DNA of 64,000 nt, from NCBI RefSeq assembly GCF_022458985.1, contig NC_061776.1, positions 10,992,591-11,056,590 on the forward strand, written 5' to 3'. Origin of the DNA: Mugil cephalus. Taxonomy: Eukaryota > Chordata > Actinopteri > Mugiliformes > Mugilidae. A program made the translations under genes and the position numbers. The notes below the pieces were generated by a model, which saw only the letters and a list, made by a program, of their open reading frames with translations, searched no databases and was not told where the DNA came from. Position 1 is the first letter of the stretch; each line of letters begins with the position of its first letter. Shown one piece after another: positions 47,216 through 56,243 of the stretch.

Positions 47216-48725
47216 TGTTTGTGGTTGCAGGATGATGTGGGCAGCTGGAGCCGTCGCAGCCATGTCCAGCATCACTTTCCCCGCCATCAGCGCCATCGTG
47301 TCCCGCAACGCAGACCCCGACCAGCAAGGTGGGTTTCCTCAAACATCGGTTGCACCTGACATCTTTTTTTTTTAGCCACTAGTCATGGCAGCACAAGAAC
47401 CATAGAGGCCAAGATCTACCAGATCAGACCTAAGGTGCAAGTAGCAGGGTGTAGGATGCACAGCCAAGTAGAGGTAGACGACCTGAGCTTGAGGATGACA
47501 CAGATACCACGCTATGAGGGTGAAAGGGATGTTTATTTATTTTAATATATCTATATAGGTTTTTTTTTTTATCTTAAATCTTAAAGTATCTCCTTTCAGG
47601 CCTGTCGGTGCTCCCACAGTAGTAGCTACTGACATTTTTTGGTATCTCCCTCATTCATGGTCCAATCTCTTCATGTTATGTTATTGTGACAAAGTGGCTC
47701 ATGCAAAAGATTCTCCTTGCTCCTTTCTTAATTTTAAAATATGGTTCTGGGCGCATTATGAATTGTATCTTTTAAATGAAGAAGGATAAATTCAGCCACT
47801 TCCTCCTTCGCGTTAGAAAGAGACTACACCAAAACTCACTGGAGGGATCAGACCTCTCTCCAGAGAGGAACTAGAAAGCACGGCTACAGGCAGGACGTGT
47901 GGAATATAACGCTTAACCTGCTGTAGCCTAGATCTGACTTATAATAATAATCCATATCCAGAATAATTGGACGTAGATCGATGGATGCCTTCTAAATCTA
48001 CTGCAGAGAATCCGACGACGCCTCCGCCGTCCGTGTTTGGTTTACGATGCTGCGTGCAAGCCTCTGTTTTGGGTTTCCGTGTGCGCGCGTTGTAGCTCGC
48101 TGAAATATACATGCGCCGGTGCAGGAGATTAAATGATTAATGTCTCGCTGCTGTTAAGGAACTGACACGCCAGTGTTTGTTGTTTGTCTTAACCTTGTCT
48201 GCGTGTAAAAACCGCAAGCGGGCGACTCACAGCGCGCGTGTTTGATTTGTAGGAGTCGTCCAGGGGATGATCACCGGGATCCGCGGCCTCTGTAACGGTT
48301 TGGGTCCTGCCCTTTACGGCTTCGTCTTCTACCTGTTCCACGTGGAGCTGACCGACACGGACGTCTCTGAGAAAGGTTCCAAAGTCATGGCCAACCCCAC
48401 AGACGAGGTGTGCTTTGTTTAATTTTGTTTTTAAAGAAATGATGACCGTGTTTCACGCGCAGTCACGTGTGTTTGCCGCTCTTCTGAATTTCTCCCGTCT
48501 CTCCCCCTCCAGAGTGCCATCATCCCCGGACCCCCGTTCCTGTTCGGCGCGTGCTCGGTGCTGCTGTCCCTGCTGGTGGCGCTGTTCATCCCGGAGCACA
48601 CGGGGCCCGGCATGAGGCCCGGGGCCTACAAGAAGCACAGTAACGGGGCGCAGAGCCACTCGCACAGCCCTCAGGGCAGCGGGGCCGAGGGCAAGGAGCC
48701 GCTGCTGGAGGACAGCAGCGTATAA
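33228..48725 (+). CDS. mfsd14a: MFSD14/HIAT1-family major facilitator protein (complete, 12 exons, 489 aa)
   Basis: This gene encodes a 12-helix membrane protein of the major facilitator superfamily, homologous to hippocampus abundant transcript 1. The family's substrate is not known. Twelve coding exons join in frame to 1470 nt including TAA, giving 489 residues against about 490 in human MFSD14A. Visible marks are a basic N-terminus (KKKKKRLNRSILLAKKIII), the MFS motif A between helices 2 and 3 (GALSDVWGRKS, about residues 93-103), the ESLPEKMRPASW loop and a Ser/His-rich C-terminus ending KEPLLEDSSV. The LL motif with acidic neighbours could be a sorting signal. The start has A at -3 and matches relatives. 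N- and C-termini resemble MFSD14A, while several core positions (LLTTPMLTVL, ERSTAYG, VIGF, SRNA) resemble MFSD14B, so the symbol is provisional and a separate paralog is possible. Confidence 0.93.
33312..35889 (+). other. MFSD14 gene intron 1
   Basis: 2.6 kb of AT-rich sequence with no exon or transposon that I can recognise. Confidence 0.7.
35890..35985 (+). CDS. mfsd14a: MFSD14 gene coding exon 2 (aa 29-60)
   Basis: Encodes YHAVVVIFLEFFAWGLLTTP, the first transmembrane helix. Phase 0 on both sides. Confidence 0.95.
35986..38248 (+). other. MFSD14 gene intron 2
   Basis: Non-coding, with an unusually GC-rich, CG-containing patch at about 36590-36960. The patch includes a 55-nt inverted repeat at 36701-36755 and homeodomain-type TAATTA words. 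The rest is AT-rich and featureless. Confidence 0.65.
36701..36755 (+). repeat. inverted repeat able to form a hairpin
   Basis: TCTCCGGGC at 36701-36709 pairs perfectly with GCCCGGAGA at 36747-36755, and GATTAG at 36718 pairs with CTAATC at 36733. It lies inside intron 2. It could be a structured RNA element, or two oppositely oriented factor sites. Confidence 0.6.
38249..38311 (+). CDS. mfsd14a: MFSD14 gene coding exon 3 (aa 61-81)
   Basis: Encodes VLRQTFPQHTFLMNGLIHGV, the loop and start of helix 2. Human copies have HETF at the RQTF position. Confidence 0.94.
38312..40463 (+). other. MFSD14 gene intron 3
   Basis: Holds the GTCTTAAA-rich element at 39391-40121 and, at about 40150-40290, a short stretch with GGAATTTC-type words that may be another old repeat. 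No exon is seen. Confidence 0.65.
39391..40121 (+). mobile_element. GTCTTAAA-rich non-autonomous DNA transposon
   Basis: Starts CAGGGTATCCGCAAGGCCTT and ends ..AATCTGCAGAGACCTTG, an imperfect inverted repeat. Both end regions are packed with TCTTAAA words in the same direction. From memory this is a hAT-type MITE family common in fish. I could not see a clean 8-bp target duplication. Confidence 0.55.
40464..40591 (+). CDS. mfsd14a: MFSD14 gene coding exon 4 (aa 82-124)
   Basis: Encodes GLLSFLSAPLIGALSDVWGR and KSFLLLTVFFTC, including MFS motif A. Phase 2 end at CCATG|GTGAGT. Confidence 0.96.
40733..40847 (+). CDS. mfsd14a: MFSD14 gene coding exon 5 (aa 124-162)
   Basis: Encodes WYFAVISMSGVFAVTFSVIF and ADITQEHERSTAYGL. 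ERST rather than ERSM at this site is the MFSD14B-like reading. Confidence 0.96.
40954..41172 (+). CDS. mfsd14a: MFSD14 gene coding exon 6 (aa 163-235)
   Basis: Encodes VSATFAASLVTSPAIGAYLS, a further helix, and the PESLPEKMRPASWGAPISWE loop. Near-identical to human MFSD14A from memory. Confidence 0.96.
42027..42140 (+). CDS. mfsd14a: MFSD14 gene coding exon 7 (aa 236-273)
   Basis: Encodes LRKVGQDSTVLLICITVFLS and YLPEAGQYSSFFLYLKQ. Phase 0 ends. Confidence 0.96.
42195..43268 (+). mobile_element. Tc1/mariner-family relic (copy D), interrupted
   Basis: Left end words CAGCCTTAACATTGTGACCA and right end CAGCTGGTGGTTTTAATCTT, TGTGGCTG resemble the family ends. About 42300-42480 matches, from memory, the DNA-binding-domain region of the transposase (GGGTCACAGCTTCTCCAGAG.., GTGGTCCAAAGAAGGAACCG). 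Later sequence is decayed and contains hAT-like fragment H3. Confidence 0.65.
42985..43085 (+). mobile_element. hAT-like MITE, copy H3 (left end missing)
   Basis: ATCTAATCAATCAAAGATTT and TGTGACCCCCTGTTAAAGAC, CTAT match the right half of copies H1, H2 and H4. The left end is not recognisable. Confidence 0.6.
43707..43729 (+). repeat. (ACT)n trinucleotide repeat
   Basis: About eight CTA/ACT units followed by the complementary TAGTAG, in intron 7 of the MFSD14 gene. Confidence 0.9.
44056..44127 (+). CDS. mfsd14a: MFSD14 gene coding exon 8 (aa 274-297)
   Basis: Encodes VIGFSSETVAAFIAVVGILS and ILAQ. VIGF is MFSD14B-like, while SSETVAAFIAV is closer to MFSD14A. Confidence 0.95.
44128..45362 (+). 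other. MFSD14 gene intron 8
   Basis: Contains the piggyBac-type MITE at 44186-44700. The remainder is AT-rich and shows nothing else. Confidence 0.65.
44186..44700 (+). mobile_element. piggyBac-type MITE between TTAA sites
   Basis: Begins CCTCCTGAAACC and ends GGTCTCAGGAGG, inverted repeats that agree at 11 of 12 positions. TTAA stands directly outside on both sides (44182-44185 and 44701-44704), the piggyBac target. Subterminal blocks CGTCCACGTATGAGGAC and TGTCCACATATGAGGAC repeat inside the two halves. It is 515 bp and non-coding. Confidence 0.82.
45363..45475 (+). CDS. mfsd14a: MFSD14 gene coding exon 9 (aa 298-335)
   Basis: Encodes TVVLGILMRSIGNKNTILLG and LGFQILQLAWYGFGSQPW. Phase 2 end. 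Confidence 0.96.
46026..46384 (+). mobile_element. MITE with 25-bp inverted ends at TA sites
   Basis: Left end TACGGAAGCCCTGAGCGGTC.. (46026-46050) is the inverse of the right end ..GACCGCTTGGGGCTTCCGTA (46360-46384), with about 21 of 25 positions alike. TA at the outer edge of both ends may be the target duplication. The core is AT-rich with no ORF. The superfamily cannot be named from this alone. Confidence 0.72.
47147..47222 (+). repeat. (GT)n microsatellite upstream of a splice acceptor
   Basis: A run of about 28 GT units with a TTT interruption near each end. It stops about 9 bases before the CAG acceptor of coding exon 10 (47230). Confidence 0.95.
47231..47328 (+). CDS. mfsd14a: MFSD14 gene coding exon 10 (aa 335-368)
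   Basis: Encodes MMWAAGAVAAMSSITFPAIS and AIVSRNADPDQQ. Phase 1 end. Confidence 0.96.
47329..48252 (+). other. MFSD14 gene intron 10
   Basis: About 0.9 kb, non-coding, with no recognised repeats. Confidence 0.65.
48253..48407 (+). CDS. mfsd14a: MFSD14 gene coding exon 11 (aa 368-419)
   Basis: Encodes VVQGMITGIRGLCNGLGPAL and YGFVFYLFHVELTDTD, then a variable polar loop. The donor is GTGTGC, slightly unusual. Confidence 0.95.
48513..48725 (+). CDS. mfsd14a: MFSD14 gene last coding exon (aa 420-489, stop TAA)
   Basis: Encodes SAIIPGPPFLFGACSVLLSL, the last helix, then a GC-rich Ser/His/Gly tail. The tail ends KEPLLEDSSV, close to KEPLLQDTNV of human MFSD14A. Confidence 0.96.
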   Translation, partial: SAIIPGPPFLFGACSVLLSLLVALFIPEHTGPGMRPGAYKKHSNGAQSHSHSPQGSGAEGKEPLLEDSSV

Positions 48726-49136
48726 CCTCAGCTAAAGGGGGTGGGGGCCCACATCGCTCGCCCCACCCCCCGCCCCCAGAAGAGCCCCTGCACACATGGA
48801 CAGATCCACACATTTCACCACACGGACACGCACTCGGGGGGCACGCGTCAGACTCGAGTGCCGTGAAGAGGTGTCTGTGTCCACAGCACAAAAGTGGGCA
48901 CTCCTTTCCTAGCAGCCCCCCCTCTCCCTCTGTCCCCCCCCCCCCCTTTTTTTTTTCTCTTTTCTGGAGGCGGGGCTTGTGAGGACCCTCTAAAGACCCT
49001 GTAGGAAAGGAAGCGGGTGTTGATTAATTTTTGGGCTGCAGTGGAAAGGTGTGTGTGTGTGTGTGACTCGGCTGAGCTGGACTTCAATCTTTGGTTTCTG
49101 TAAAAACAGAGTGGAGTCTGCAGCAGCCTGCCCCTT

Positions 49137-49169
49137 CCTCCTCCTCCTCCTCCTCCTCCTCCTCCTCCT
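49137..49169 (+). repeat. (CTC)n repeat in the 3' UTR
   Basis: Eleven near-perfect CTC units. Confidence 0.9.
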
Positions 49170-51509
49170 GGTGCAAAATCAGAACAAATTGATTTTTGAG
49201 TGCGAGTGGGGTACATCTCAAACGTTACTAAATCCCTGTGTGATATCTCGATATTCCTCTTCTCGTTACCCAAGTGGCGACTTGAGTGTTTGTGCGGCGT
49301 TCGCGTGACAAACAAGTCGGTTGAGCACTTGTGTAACGCCTCTTTCACAAGCTAACTTCTGTCCTGATGCTCGGGTCGTTTTGCGGCTTTCGTTGAGGCG
49401 TCCGGGAAGGGAACACAGTCTTTTTTCCTCTGTGTTTACAGCAGCGTCTGGCGGTCAACCTGTGAGCGAGGAGGAGCGTCCGCCTAATCTCCGTTAGGAC
49501 CGGATCAAGACGAGAGACGCTTTGTTCGGACCACACTTTGTTTAAATATCACACTTCTCGCAGAGAGAGGTGTCGGGGAGAGACTACTTTACTAGCGGAA
49601 AACGTTTTTTTCAATGTTTACTTGCCATTCTCTAGACGAGTAGTACAGTTTGGGTTGTATATTTTTCTCTGTTCAAAACTGAAGGCTAGTCGTGCTTCGA
49701 GTTTTTATTCAAGAAACAAATGTTGCCTTGAAGTGACTTAAGATAAATCTATATAGAGACATAACCTGTATGAAGACCGAGGTCTGAGAAGGCTCTGTAA
49801 TCTTACGCTATTGCTCCCATCGGAGCCATTACACACTTTTTATTCCTTTCTACTCACGCCCTTCGACGTTTTCTTTGTTTCCTGACACTTATCAGCATCA
49901 GGGTCGAGGCTTACACGGGAGCGCGGGTTTATTTTTAAAAAAAAGCCTCCGGACCGCTCGGAGCTGGAGCGTCGCTATCAGCGAGTCGGCGTTCGGAGCT
50001 TTGAATTAATATCATTTGGTGCAAAACAATATCAGTCACGCTGCTGCGGCAGGAGATTCAAAGGTTAAGTGAGATGTAAGTGTGGCGGATAATGATCTCC
50101 ACGGTGGTAATTGGGAAAGGTGCGGGTTTTCGTGTAATCCCCCCGACATTTAAGCTGCCACACAGACGGTTTGAGAAGAGGGAAACTTTTAAGAGGCAGT
50201 TTATCGACCTACTTGCTGTTGGCGTTTGACAGGCTACGGATTCAGACTAGCTCTGTAAATGCCAAACTACGCCACCTACGGGAGCAAAACCAAGAGCCGC
50301 AGGAATCTCGATGTCGCCCCCTGCAGGCAAGGAAAGCCAGGAAAAGTGAACTCTAGTTATCTACGTAACGAATTAGATTTAAGCTAAATCTAAATGCATC
50401 CACAACAACACAGAAAAGAAGAGCAAGAATTATTTTTTTGTTGTTTTTTCTTTTTGCTGCTGCTGTTGTTTCTCCTGCCAGTAGGTGGCGCAGGTCAACT
50501 TGCAGGTCTCGTTTTTGTTGGTACTTCAGCGTCAGTGACACTGTGTTCCCTTCGTTCACATACCGGGTTAGCATCAGGCGAAAAGTATCTCTGAACTGTT
50601 GGTGTGTAAATGCCTCTTCTAGCTAACGGTGGGTTTCACGCTGTTTAACAACTGACTGACATGTGTGTCACATATTTTGTGCCAAATTTTTTTTTGTTTT
50701 GTTTTCCATTTTGTACTGTGTGTGCGTGTGTTTTTTGTTGTTGTTTTCTTTTGTCTTAATTTCTTTGGCTGAAGATTTATGTTTTAATGCTATTTTTTAT
50801 AGCTTTTTTTTTTGTTGTTTTTTTTTAAAGCTTCTGTCTTTTTCGTAGGACTCTTTTCTTTTTCCACATCGTTACTAAGTCATGCGAGAATGTCCACCAG
50901 ACTGATTACACCCTTCATTTAATAACAAGCATTTCACGGCGATTGCTCTCATTCGTTAAGCTTAATTTCATTTCATTTTTTTTTTTTCTCCCTCAGATTG
51001 TCAATTGTTCCAAGTCTAAGCTGTACATGTCGACCACTTGTCAAAGTTTTATGATTTTAGAGGGGGTCTTACTACACAGGAGGTCCGCTAGCATTGAATT
51101 ATTATTATTATTATTGTTTTTTTTTTCAGTTTATCATTTATTGAACCAACACGCAAATTCAGATCCTACATAAATTGGTAAGATTCTGCACCAGCCCCCC
51201 CACGTGCACTCGCCTCCAAGCAGACCACTGTAAATGTACAAACGCCACCTGTACGTACAGAGAAATGTATATATTTATTGCTCAAGGAGATGGCCACCTC
51301 TTGGTCTATTTGGTTGTATGGTGCAATTATTATTATTATTCTATATTTCTCAAGACTTTACCTGCTAGCCACTCCTGTTTTTAGTACGATGTGGTTTGTG
51401 GCCTGAACCCCCCTCTCTGTGTGCCTAAAATTAGCCAAGAAATGAGTATGGCAACGTAAGTAAACGGTGGTTATTATGTAAATATGGGAAACCAATGACA
51501 AACTTATTT

Positions 51510-51515
51510 ATTAAA
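51510..51515 (+). terminator. mfsd14a: candidate polyadenylation signal ATTAAA of the MFSD14 gene
   Basis: ATTAAA followed about 30 bases later by a T/GT-rich stretch (GTTTTTCTCTCTGTGG). Confidence 0.45.
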
Positions 51516-52059
51516 GGTTTATTGTACAATGAAATGTTTTTCTCTCTGTGGCTTCTCAGGTGGGTGCTAACCTAGCGGTGTCCCGGTGTTCTCCGTTAAA
51601 TCCCATTAGTCCTCACTATAAACAGTTAGCACTCCTGTTAGCTTTTACTTACCGCTCGCAGTTCTGGTCTTTTTACTTAATGATTTAACTTTGTTTGTTG
51701 TTTGCTCAGTAATCCTGCGCTTTAGAGCTTTGCGGAAGATCTAATGCCACCTACACATCGTGCGCACGGCGTACTCATGCATGGGCCAAAGCTTATTTAC
51801 TTTGTGCGGGGCTTTCGGGGCCTTTCTTCGTTAACGCCACATGGAGGCAGCAGTCGGGGGGGGGGGAGAGCATCCTTTCCTCTGAACACATGTGTACTCA
51901 AGGTGGCAGATTTGGCCTCGACGTGAAATATTTGACTGTAGTAACACTAGTTTGTATTAACAAGAGCTGAATGTGAAAGCTTACTGCTGAATATATTTAA
52001 ATTACCAAGTAATGGTTGGAATTCTTTGAATTATTCATCCCAAATCACAAAAACCCTCC

Positions 52060-52425
52060 CCTCAACCCGTAGGACCCAGAAGGCCCAGGTCCATTCTCTG
52101 ATGAGTCACATCTGCTTTGGGGGCTCAGGGGAAACCTACATAATATAAGGAAGGTGGTCATAATGTTATGCCTGAACCAAATATCCATAAGATGGGTGAA
52201 CTGTCCAAGCTTGGTGTGAAGGGGTTCAAAGTGCGGCGAGAAAATATCCCCAAAACCACCAGACTGAACCACTGATGCAAGGCAGAATGGATCCATGTTT
52301 ACGTGATGCTCCAGTCGACCATCGGTCCACAAGAAACACAACCAGGCCACAAAGGCACGCAGCTCAAAGGCAATTCTTAACAAGCAGTTTGACAGGCGTA
52401 CCTAATAAAGTGGCCAGTGAGTGCA
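52060..52425 (-). mobile_element. Tc1-type transposon relic (copy E, related family)
   Basis: The right end CCTAATAAAGTGGCCAGTGAG is, from memory, the terminal repeat of a common fish Tc1-type element. The minus strand still reads MDPFCLASVVQSGGFG.. and GDIFSPHF, a degraded piece of transposase. Stops and gaps show it is dead. Confidence 0.6.
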
Positions 52426-54058
52426 CGTTTTATTCAGAAAACGGCAGCAGGGCACGTTCGTGAATGAGGACTGAAACCACTTTGATTTTTCTAATTTTTT
52501 CGGTCGGTGACACTCTTCACGTGTTCCTACGTTCGACGTTTGTGTCCGGCTGCGTCTCCGTAATGGGACGCCCCCCTCCCCCCCATCGTTTTACAGCATG
52601 TTACGTGTCTGCGCAGGGCCTGCCGTTTTCCTTCTGTCTGCAAGAATATGATGACGTGCGCACTGGCGTCCACGTGGATCGGCAGGTGTTGCGTGGCTTT
52701 AACCTGGGATAAAAGAGATAATAATAAGACTCTTAACCATAATCCGTGCCCATTGTTTACCGACAGGCCCCACTATAACGGCACCGACTCATCAGCACAA
52801 TGGGGTCTCGCTTTAAGCGTCGGTAATCGCCGACTACTGTGAGGCTTCACTAAATCACCTTGCGGCTGTTTTTCGTTCCATTTTCTCTGCATCTTAAGAC
52901 ATATCTGTCATCCATTTAAATGTCAAAATGATAATAATAATAAAAAAAAAATGTAAAAAGAAAAAGAGAAGTGCTTTAACTTGCAGCCTCCGATGGTTGT
53001 AGCTACGCAACATGTCAACAAACGACAAGTTCCAGCTTCCAGGGAATTAGGGGCACACAGCCTTGTCAGGATTAACAGCTCTCTGGCAGGGAAAGGATCG
53101 GGCATGTTTTAACAAGAGAAACTTCACTGAGCGCTTTAGAGAAGCTACTCAAATGACTTTCAAGGCATGAGTTTCAGGAGCCCCTCCAATGCTCCCGCTG
53201 ACTATTTGCACTGGCGTTGGGCGTGAAAAGAGGGCCATGTGACTATTTGGGGGGGAGCTGCCGGAATGTATTGTGATGCAGAGTCGCTGTCATTGCACAT
53301 TTGGTTTCCAGGCTTCAATTAGGTGCGTGAGAGTGGAAGAGTGCTTACATGTCTGAAAAACCGGCCTCTTGCAATTGGCCAGAGGCCCCCTCCACGCTAC
53401 AAATGTCCCTTAACCTCAGAGAAGCAGAGCATCCATCAAAGCGTCCCCCTCAGAAGCCTCGAGTATTGTCTTTGCAAACAGTGGGAACGGCAGCAGGAAG
53501 AAATCTTTCTTTGGGGTCGTCTACCCCGCAGACGCACGGGGGAAGGGGAAGTGGGCCCAGCGGTGGACGTCCCACTCGGCCGCCGACACATGGCAGCATC
53601 TTTTCCTGTGCTGTGCTGGCGTCTAGGAAGGAGCCCCCGGGATGAATCATGTGTGAACCTCATTGTTCCTCCGGTCAGACAGGTCCGCGTGAGTCCGGGT
53701 TTGACTCTAACCTCTGCCATAACGCCCACTTTCCCATGTTCTATAAGCAGACCACCGGCGTTTTCTCACATGACTTCCTGGTACATGCGGGTTGATGATT
53801 AACCTGAGGATAGGTGTGGGTCTCTGGGTACCGTCCGTTTTTACTTTCAAGGCCCTCCAAATCTCTGAGCGCAGTCCGCACAATTTTTCCTCCAAGGCCA
53901 CGCTTTAAAAATACATCATCCTCGTTGTTTCCTGCCCAGATATCCAACAAGTGAACATGAAGTGCTGTGTGTGATTGTCCTGACGGACTGAGTCGGCCTT
54001 ATCGCCCTGAACCCTGACCCAGTTGTTTTTGCTGTCACAGTCAAACAGGCTGCTACCT

Positions 54059-54081
54059 ACACACACACACACACACACACA
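54059..54081 (+). repeat. (AC)n microsatellite
   Basis: Eleven AC units, intergenic. Confidence 0.9.
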
Positions 54082-54293
54082 TATGCTGGGATAAGGTAAA
54101 GTGGCAAAAAAAAAACCTGCAGCTTCAGCTTTTATGTAAGAGCACTTTAATCCCTGCCTGCAGATTTATGTCATTACTGAGAGGAGACGCAGCTTAAACC
54201 AACGCACCTGAGCTGTGAGCGACAGCTAAAGTCTGACATGGGTGGGTTTTTGCATCTGTCAGGCCTGTAACCTCGGATAACATATTTCATATA

Positions 54294-54603
54294 CACCGAT
54301 CAGGCATAACATTATGACCACTAATACTGTGTGGGTCTCCCTTGTGCCTCCGAAAAGCCTTCTGAGGTTCTCCTGTGGATCATCCCACGGATACTTGATC
54401 AGTTTTGGATCTAGTGCACTTGGAGGCCAGGTCAACCCCCACAAGCGGGTGCCTTGTCTGGTCTACGTGGGTGGTACATTTCTAAGTAACATCCACATGA
54501 ACGCCAGGTCCAAAAGTTTCCCAGCAGAACATTGAATTGTCATAAGATGGTCAATGTTGTTTACTTCTCCTGTCAGTGGTTTTAATGTTGTGGCTGATCG
54601 GTG
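54294..54603 (-). mobile_element. Tc1/mariner-family MITE (copy F, ends intact)
   Basis: 310 bp with inverted ends of about 29 bp (CACCGATCAGGCATAACATT.. against CACCGATCAGCCACAACATT.., about 25 of 29 alike), flanked by TA on both sides, the Tc1/mariner target. The minus strand retains LTWPPSALDPKLIKYPWDD, the remnant of the transposase C-terminal block. It is an internally deleted copy. Confidence 0.85.
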
Positions 54604-55994
54604 TATAGTAGAGTCCTTCCCACTATTTTCCACAGTGCACCATAGGCTATGTCAAACAGAATGCAGAATACCGTAAACTCTGGATGAATATATTTTATGT
54701 GGAGACCAAAATCTCATCCACCGCGATTTAAAAACCACGTCTGAAACAGGTTCATTTAATTTTGGACATGTTTAAAGGGTCAATTTTAAAGTTGTGAACA
54801 GTACAAAAAAAAAAGTGAGAGAGAGAGAGAAAAACAAAGTGGAAGAGGTAGAAATGGTAGCAGGTTGGAAAGAAAGCAGTGGAGACACGTGGAGAGGAAG
54901 CAGACTGTTAAAGAGGAAACTGAAGAAGAAATGCAGACGGCATGATTTGGACTCATCCTCACATAAAAAAAAAAAAAAAAAATCCACTGACACCACAACT
55001 CCAACACTTAACAGCAAAATTAGCAGCTAGCTAGCACAGACAGTGAAACATTTAGCCGCTGCTGCTTCTAACTGCTATTAGTCTCTCAGCTCGTTTCCTC
55101 CAAATAATCAGTTAATGCAGTGCTACTTTTTTTCCATTTATTGTTGATGATCTCTATTTAAAACTCAGCCTCCAAATTGTGATTATGTTATGAGTCTTTT
55201 GTCGTGTCTGCTCCGTGCAACCAATCAGCCGCCCTTTTTTTTTTTTCTTTTTCTTTTTTGATGCCGGTGCCAAATCCATAGTCCTGTCCAGGACATCCAC
55301 GTTTGCTTATTGTTTGCCTTCCGGGTCTGATTTCCCGACAATGTAGCGTGTGAAAGCAATGCTTTCCGACAGCCATCATGTAAATATCGGATGTTGGAGT
55401 TTCCTCGAAGACACCACAGAGGAAGAGTTCCTGCCGCAAGTGGGATTACAACACGACTACAAGTCGTTTTGAGAGGAAACTCTGTAAAGGGGAGACACAT
55501 TTTAACAGATCTCACATTCTTTAATTATTTGAATACGTGCGTCTGAGTGTGATTTGTTTGTACTAATGGTACCTAACAAAGAAAGTAAATGAATATGAAG
55601 TGTTGTTACTGGTTGACGGGTTGAATGCGTTTTACTTTTTGTTGCAGCCATTGGCTTCCACTGATTTTTAGGATAGTTTCAAATTCCATTTAAAAGATAG
55701 TTGACACCGGTTTGAGGACCGTCTGTTTTACTTCATTACTGTTGCGTAGTGATGGAGACTTGTTGTTCACAACTGAATCAAAGCAAACTCTATTTTTACA
55801 CAGGACAGAAAGAGAGATGGCATCTGAGAGTAGGAAAATGTAATTAAAAACCTGTTTACTGCTTGTTTTTTACTGGAGCAACGCCATATCTTTACTTTAT
55901 ACTCCTACTCCATCAGGTTTATTATGAAAATCTCGGACTGACAAAAATAGTTCTCTGATCAACAACAACAGAACCATGTAATTTCATATTAATT

Positions 55995-56243
55995 CCCCTA
56001 CCTACTATATGTGTTCTATATTAAACGCGACCTAGTGCTATTTATAAATACACATTATTATTATCATTTTGAATTCAGTATTAAGCTATCCTTATCCCTT
56101 CACTAAAATATGATGGAGAAATTTAAACTTAAACTTAAAATATATATATAAAAATGTCTAATCAACCAAACATTTTGCGACCCTACCTGCAGTACCACTG
56201 CGGACTCACTAGGGGTCGTGAACCCCCTGTTAAAGAGACCTAT
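55995..56243 (+). mobile_element. hAT-like MITE, copy H4 (left end truncated)
   Basis: Shares CCTACTATATGTGTT.., TGCTATTTATAAATACACAT and GTCTAATCAACCAAA.. with H2, and ends CCCCCTGTTAAAGAGACCTATG. The first part of the element is missing. Confidence 0.65.

Larger units (their letters stand above)
45476..47230 (+). other. MFSD14 gene intron 9
   Basis: Contains a MITE with 25-bp inverted ends at 46026-46384 and a long (GT)n at 47147-47222 running up to the splice acceptor. No exon is seen. Confidence 0.65.
48726..51535 (+). other. mfsd14a: MFSD14 gene 3' UTR (long)
   Basis: About 2.8 kb without coding exons, pyrimidine-rich with poly-T and C runs, a (CTC)n tract at 49137-49169, and closed by ATTAAA at 51510. 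There is no earlier AATAAA that I could find, so a long 3' UTR is the simplest reading. Confidence 0.5.

Noticed and set aside
48848..49348. 166-codon minus-strand ORF in the MFSD14 3' UTR
   Set aside because: Built from the (CTC)n and C-run low-complexity tracts read backwards as poly-Gly.
52275..52463. Short ORF reading as a gene near 52.3 kb
   Set aside because: Lies inside the Tc1-type relic; the minus-strand peptide is a broken transposase, so it is annotated as a dead mobile element.
53323..53802. 159-codon ORF in the intergenic region
   Set aside because: No recognisable domain, no flanking splice or poly(A) signals tied to it, and overlapping ORFs occur on the other strand; more like non-coding, possibly conserved DNA.
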